From the NCBI GenBank assembly GCA_964391365.1, contig CAYMKW010000022.1:1-33828 (forward strand): 33,828 nt of DNA, read 5' to 3'. Source of the stretch: SXMI01 sp964391365 (lineage in GTDB: Bacteria; Actinomycetota; Acidimicrobiia; Acidimicrobiales; Microtrichaceae). The translations under genes and the position numbers were made by a program. Each line of letters opens with the position of its first letter. Positions within the stretch are counted from its first letter, which is position 1. Of this stretch, positions 33,383 to 33,828 are shown one piece after another. The notes beneath the pieces are model-generated. The model saw only the letters and a list, made by a program, of their open reading frames with translations. It searched no databases and had not been told where the DNA came from.

Positions 33383-33392
33383 AGGGTACCGT
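33383..33392. promoter_or_regulatory. Overlapping divergent -10 elements of def and the RsmC-like gene
   Basis: TACCCT (minus, 33383-33388) and TACCGT (plus, 33387-33392) share two bases. Each lies six or seven bases from a GTG start (33376 minus, 33400 plus). The whole divergent gap is only 23 bases. Confidence 0.55.
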
Positions 33393-33399
33393 GGCGAAC

Positions 33400-33828
33400 G
33401 TGGGCGCCGAGGATCACTACTTCACCAGCGCACCCGGCTCGGCGGCCCGCAACCACCATGTCGAGCTCGAGACCGAGCGGGGACGGGTCCGTCTCCGCTC
33501 CTCGGACGGCACGTTCTCACCACGGCGCATCGATCCGGGGACCGCCGTACTCCTCGACTCACTCCCGGATCCGCGCCGCTGGCCCGACGGTCCGGTCCTG
33601 GACCTGGGGTGCGGCTACGGCCCCATCGCCGCCGCGGTCTCGATCCGCTCACCCGGACGGAGCGTCTGGGGAGTCGAGGTCAACGAGCGGGCCGCCGATG
33701 ACTGCCGACACAACGCTGCGGCACTGTCGCTCGACATCCGGGTGGCCGCGCCCGGGGAGGTCCCGGAGGATCAGCGGTTCGCAGCGATCGTCTCCAACCC
33801 GCCCGTACGGATCGGCAAGGCCGCACTG
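33400..33828 (+). CDS. RsmC-like class I methyltransferase, 5' part (partial)
   Basis: The first 143 codons run off the right edge of the window. The protein starts VGAEDHYFTSAPGSAARNHH, and the end of the Rossmann core shows VLDLGCGYGPIAAAVS (SAM motif), VWGVEVNERAADDCRHNA and AIVSNPPVRIGKAAL. The SNPPxRxGK element is typical of the RsmC family (16S rRNA m2G1207 methyltransferase and relatives). In E. coli RsmC an N-terminal pseudo-domain precedes this, while actinobacterial members are short like this one. It is divergent from def. Confidence 0.85.
   Translation, partial: MGAEDHYFTSAPGSAARNHHVELETERGRVRLRSSDGTFSPRRIDPGTAVLLDSLPDPRRWPDGPVLDLGCGYGPIAAAVSIRSPGRSVWGVEVNERAADDCRHNAAALSLDIRVAAPGEVPEDQRFAAIVSNPPVRIGKAAL

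Overview
The window is about 34 kb of very GC-rich, gene-dense chromosomal DNA from a bacterium, almost certainly an actinobacterium. The evidence is heavy use of GTG starts, 4-base GTGA stop/start overlaps, PASTA-type penicillin-binding protein, DUF1844 next to infC, and the gene order infC-rpmI-rplT-tsnR-pheS-pheT-argCBDFRGH seen in mycobacteria and streptomycetes. The protein style and leaderless signals suggest an Acidimicrobiia-like lineage, but that is an inference. A run of 10 N inside a gene shows this is a scaffolded draft assembly, possibly a metagenome bin.

Layout. (1) 1-410: the first ~22 bases of a 16S rRNA gene (minus strand) and its leader. (2) 411-4933: tyrS (minus), then a class A penicillin-binding protein and a single-pass membrane protein (plus). 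(3) 4958-12895: Nudix hydrolase and the arginine operon argC-B-D-F-R-G-H (minus, read right to left), driven by a promoter with two tandem ARG boxes. argJ is absent from its usual place between argC and argB. (4) 12896-18844: translation cluster infC-rpmI-rplT-trmH/tsnR-pheS-pheT (minus). infC has no ATG/GTG/TTG start upstream of its conserved N-terminus and appears to start at AUA. (5) 18845-20464: DUF1844 protein (plus), a degenerate cold-shock-domain protein and hisG (minus). (6) 20465-26716 (plus): an autoinducer-synthase-like acyltransferase, a coupled small membrane protein, a membrane GAF-PAS-PAS-GGDEF-EAL protein and a second SpoU-family RNA methyltransferase. The GGDEF-EAL gene contains a chimeric, non-native stretch around the N run. 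(7) 26726-30175: riboflavin operon ribD-ribE-ribBA-ribH (minus). (8) 30254-33376: moaB/mog-like gene, then def-fmt-rsmB (minus). (9) 33400-end: 5' part of an RsmC-like methyltransferase (plus).

Most of the window is core metabolism and translation. The most unusual items are the AUA-start infC, the missing argJ, a recurring TANNNT-(6-7 nt)-GTG/ATG arrangement that implies leaderless transcription at many genes, and the 20.6-25.9 kb block. That block pairs a putative acyl-signal synthase with a c-di-GMP enzyme and is the best candidate for an undescribed signalling unit.
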